Shown here piece by piece: positions 63,731 through 64,000 of a stretch of 64,000 nt of DNA. The notes under the pieces are model-generated. The model saw only the letters and a list, made by a program, of their open reading frames with translations, was not told the origin of the DNA and did not search any database. Source of the DNA: Roseiarcus sp963767245 (lineage in GTDB: Bacteria; Pseudomonadota; Alphaproteobacteria; Rhizobiales; Beijerinckiaceae); the NCBI GenBank assembly GCA_963767245.1, contig CAVYDG010000023.1, positions 1 to 64,000 of the forward strand, given 5' to 3'. Each line of letters starts with the position of its first letter. The stretch's first letter is position 1. Position numbers and translations under genes: made by a program.

Positions 63731-63784
63731 CCCCGCGCGCCTTAGGTGTGGGACCTGCCGGGGGCGGGCAAGCGGCGCGCGGGG
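63731..63784. terminator. Long inverted repeat between convergent ftcR and flagellin genes
   Basis: CCCCGCGCGCC (63731-63741) is matched exactly by GGCGCGCGGGG (63774-63784) with a 32-base loop. It lies between the two 3' ends, so a bidirectional transcription end is plausible; no T-run is present. Confidence 0.45.
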
Positions 63785-63856
63785 AATTGGGGAACGCGCT
63801 CTTGGCGGCGAGCCACGGTCGGCGAGATCGTCTGGACCTCGCCGGCCGCGCCGATG

Positions 63857-64000
63857 TTACTGGAACAGCTTCAGGATGAGCGCCGCGTTCTGGTTGGCGA
63901 TCGACAGCGACTGGATGCCGAGCTGCTCCTGCGTCTGGAGAGCCTGCAACTGGGTCGAGGCCGTGTTCATGTTCGCATCGACCATGCCCGAAACGCCGTT
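63857..64000 (-). CDS. Flagellin, C-terminal end (gene continues beyond the window)
   Basis: On the minus strand the last 47 residues read NGVSGMVDANMNTASTQLQA then LQTQEQLGIQSLSIANQNAA and LILKLFQ before TAA (63857-63859). The pattern of ALQTQQQLGIQSLSIANQ and the terminal helix ILxLF is the conserved flagellin D0 domain, which packs in the filament core and contains the secretion/assembly surface. It identifies a short-type rhizobial flagellin. No start or variable domain is in the window. Confidence 0.93.
   Translation of the reverse strand, partial: NGVSGMVDANMNTASTQLQALQTQEQLGIQSLSIANQNAALILKLFQ

Overview
The window looks like the chromosome of a GC-rich alphaproteobacterium of the order Hyphomicrobiales (Rhizobiales), possibly Beijerinckiaceae or Methylocystaceae. 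The pointers are an FtcR-type flagellar regulator beside a short-tailed flagellin and a DUF1217 flagellar protein, a DnaG whose zinc-ribbon ligands are lost, a fused TreS-maltokinase beside a long GlgE, and Rhizobiales-type palindromic repeats of the 'CATGGCCGG..CCGGCCAT' kind. No rRNA, tRNA or CRISPR array was found. The family assignment is inference.

Layout. 1-22 kb is an accessory mosaic: a serine recombinase cut by the window edge, a terminase-like phage gene joined to an IS fragment, IS110, IS66 and IS5 remnants, a lytic transglycosylase preceded by an IS66 scar, several gene fragments with missing 5' ends (NmrA, sugar isomerase), and an ERF/DUF968 phage-type recombination gene without a start. 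Inside it sits the intact glgE - treS/mak pair (13.7-19.9 kb) of the trehalose-to-alpha-glucan pathway. 22-29 kb is the core block gyrB-dnaG-rpoD, all on the minus strand. 29-34.4 kb holds decayed genes and then a four-gene operon (BKACE enzyme, EamA permease, carnitine dehydrogenase-like enzyme, hot-dog thioesterase) that fits L-carnitine breakdown to betaine. 34.4-37.6 kb holds a 21-bp tandem repeat and a small gene split by two insertion sequences. 37.8-40.6 kb holds an SDR, a ribbon-helix-helix regulator with a visible operator, and a frameshifted PHB-depolymerase-type esterase. 40.7-42.1 kb is an IS1111-type IS110 element. 42-44.9 kb carries purB and a FAD amino-acid dehydrogenase. 45-47.9 kb is a head-to-tail tandem of two nearly identical IS4/Tn5-like elements. 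47.9-57 kb returns to housekeeping genes (folE, glyS, vapBC, glyQ, rph, RNase D-like) with an IS5-family element placed at the RNase D stop codon. 57-64 kb runs into a flagellar region (truncated OmpR-type regulator, LysR, DUF1217 gene, TPR-glycosyltransferase, PilZ, ftcR, flagellin).

Two themes stand out. First, insertion sequences can be read with their target duplications, so the ancestral sequence can be rebuilt: a 130-codon gene reappears in frame when an IS630 and an IS5 element are removed. Second, dispersed palindromes act as landing sites and even as coding sequence: one forms an exact 36-codon in-frame insert in glyS. Single-base frameshifts are common in accessory genes but absent from the long core genes, which argues for real decay more than for random sequencing error, although the latter cannot be excluded from one sequence.
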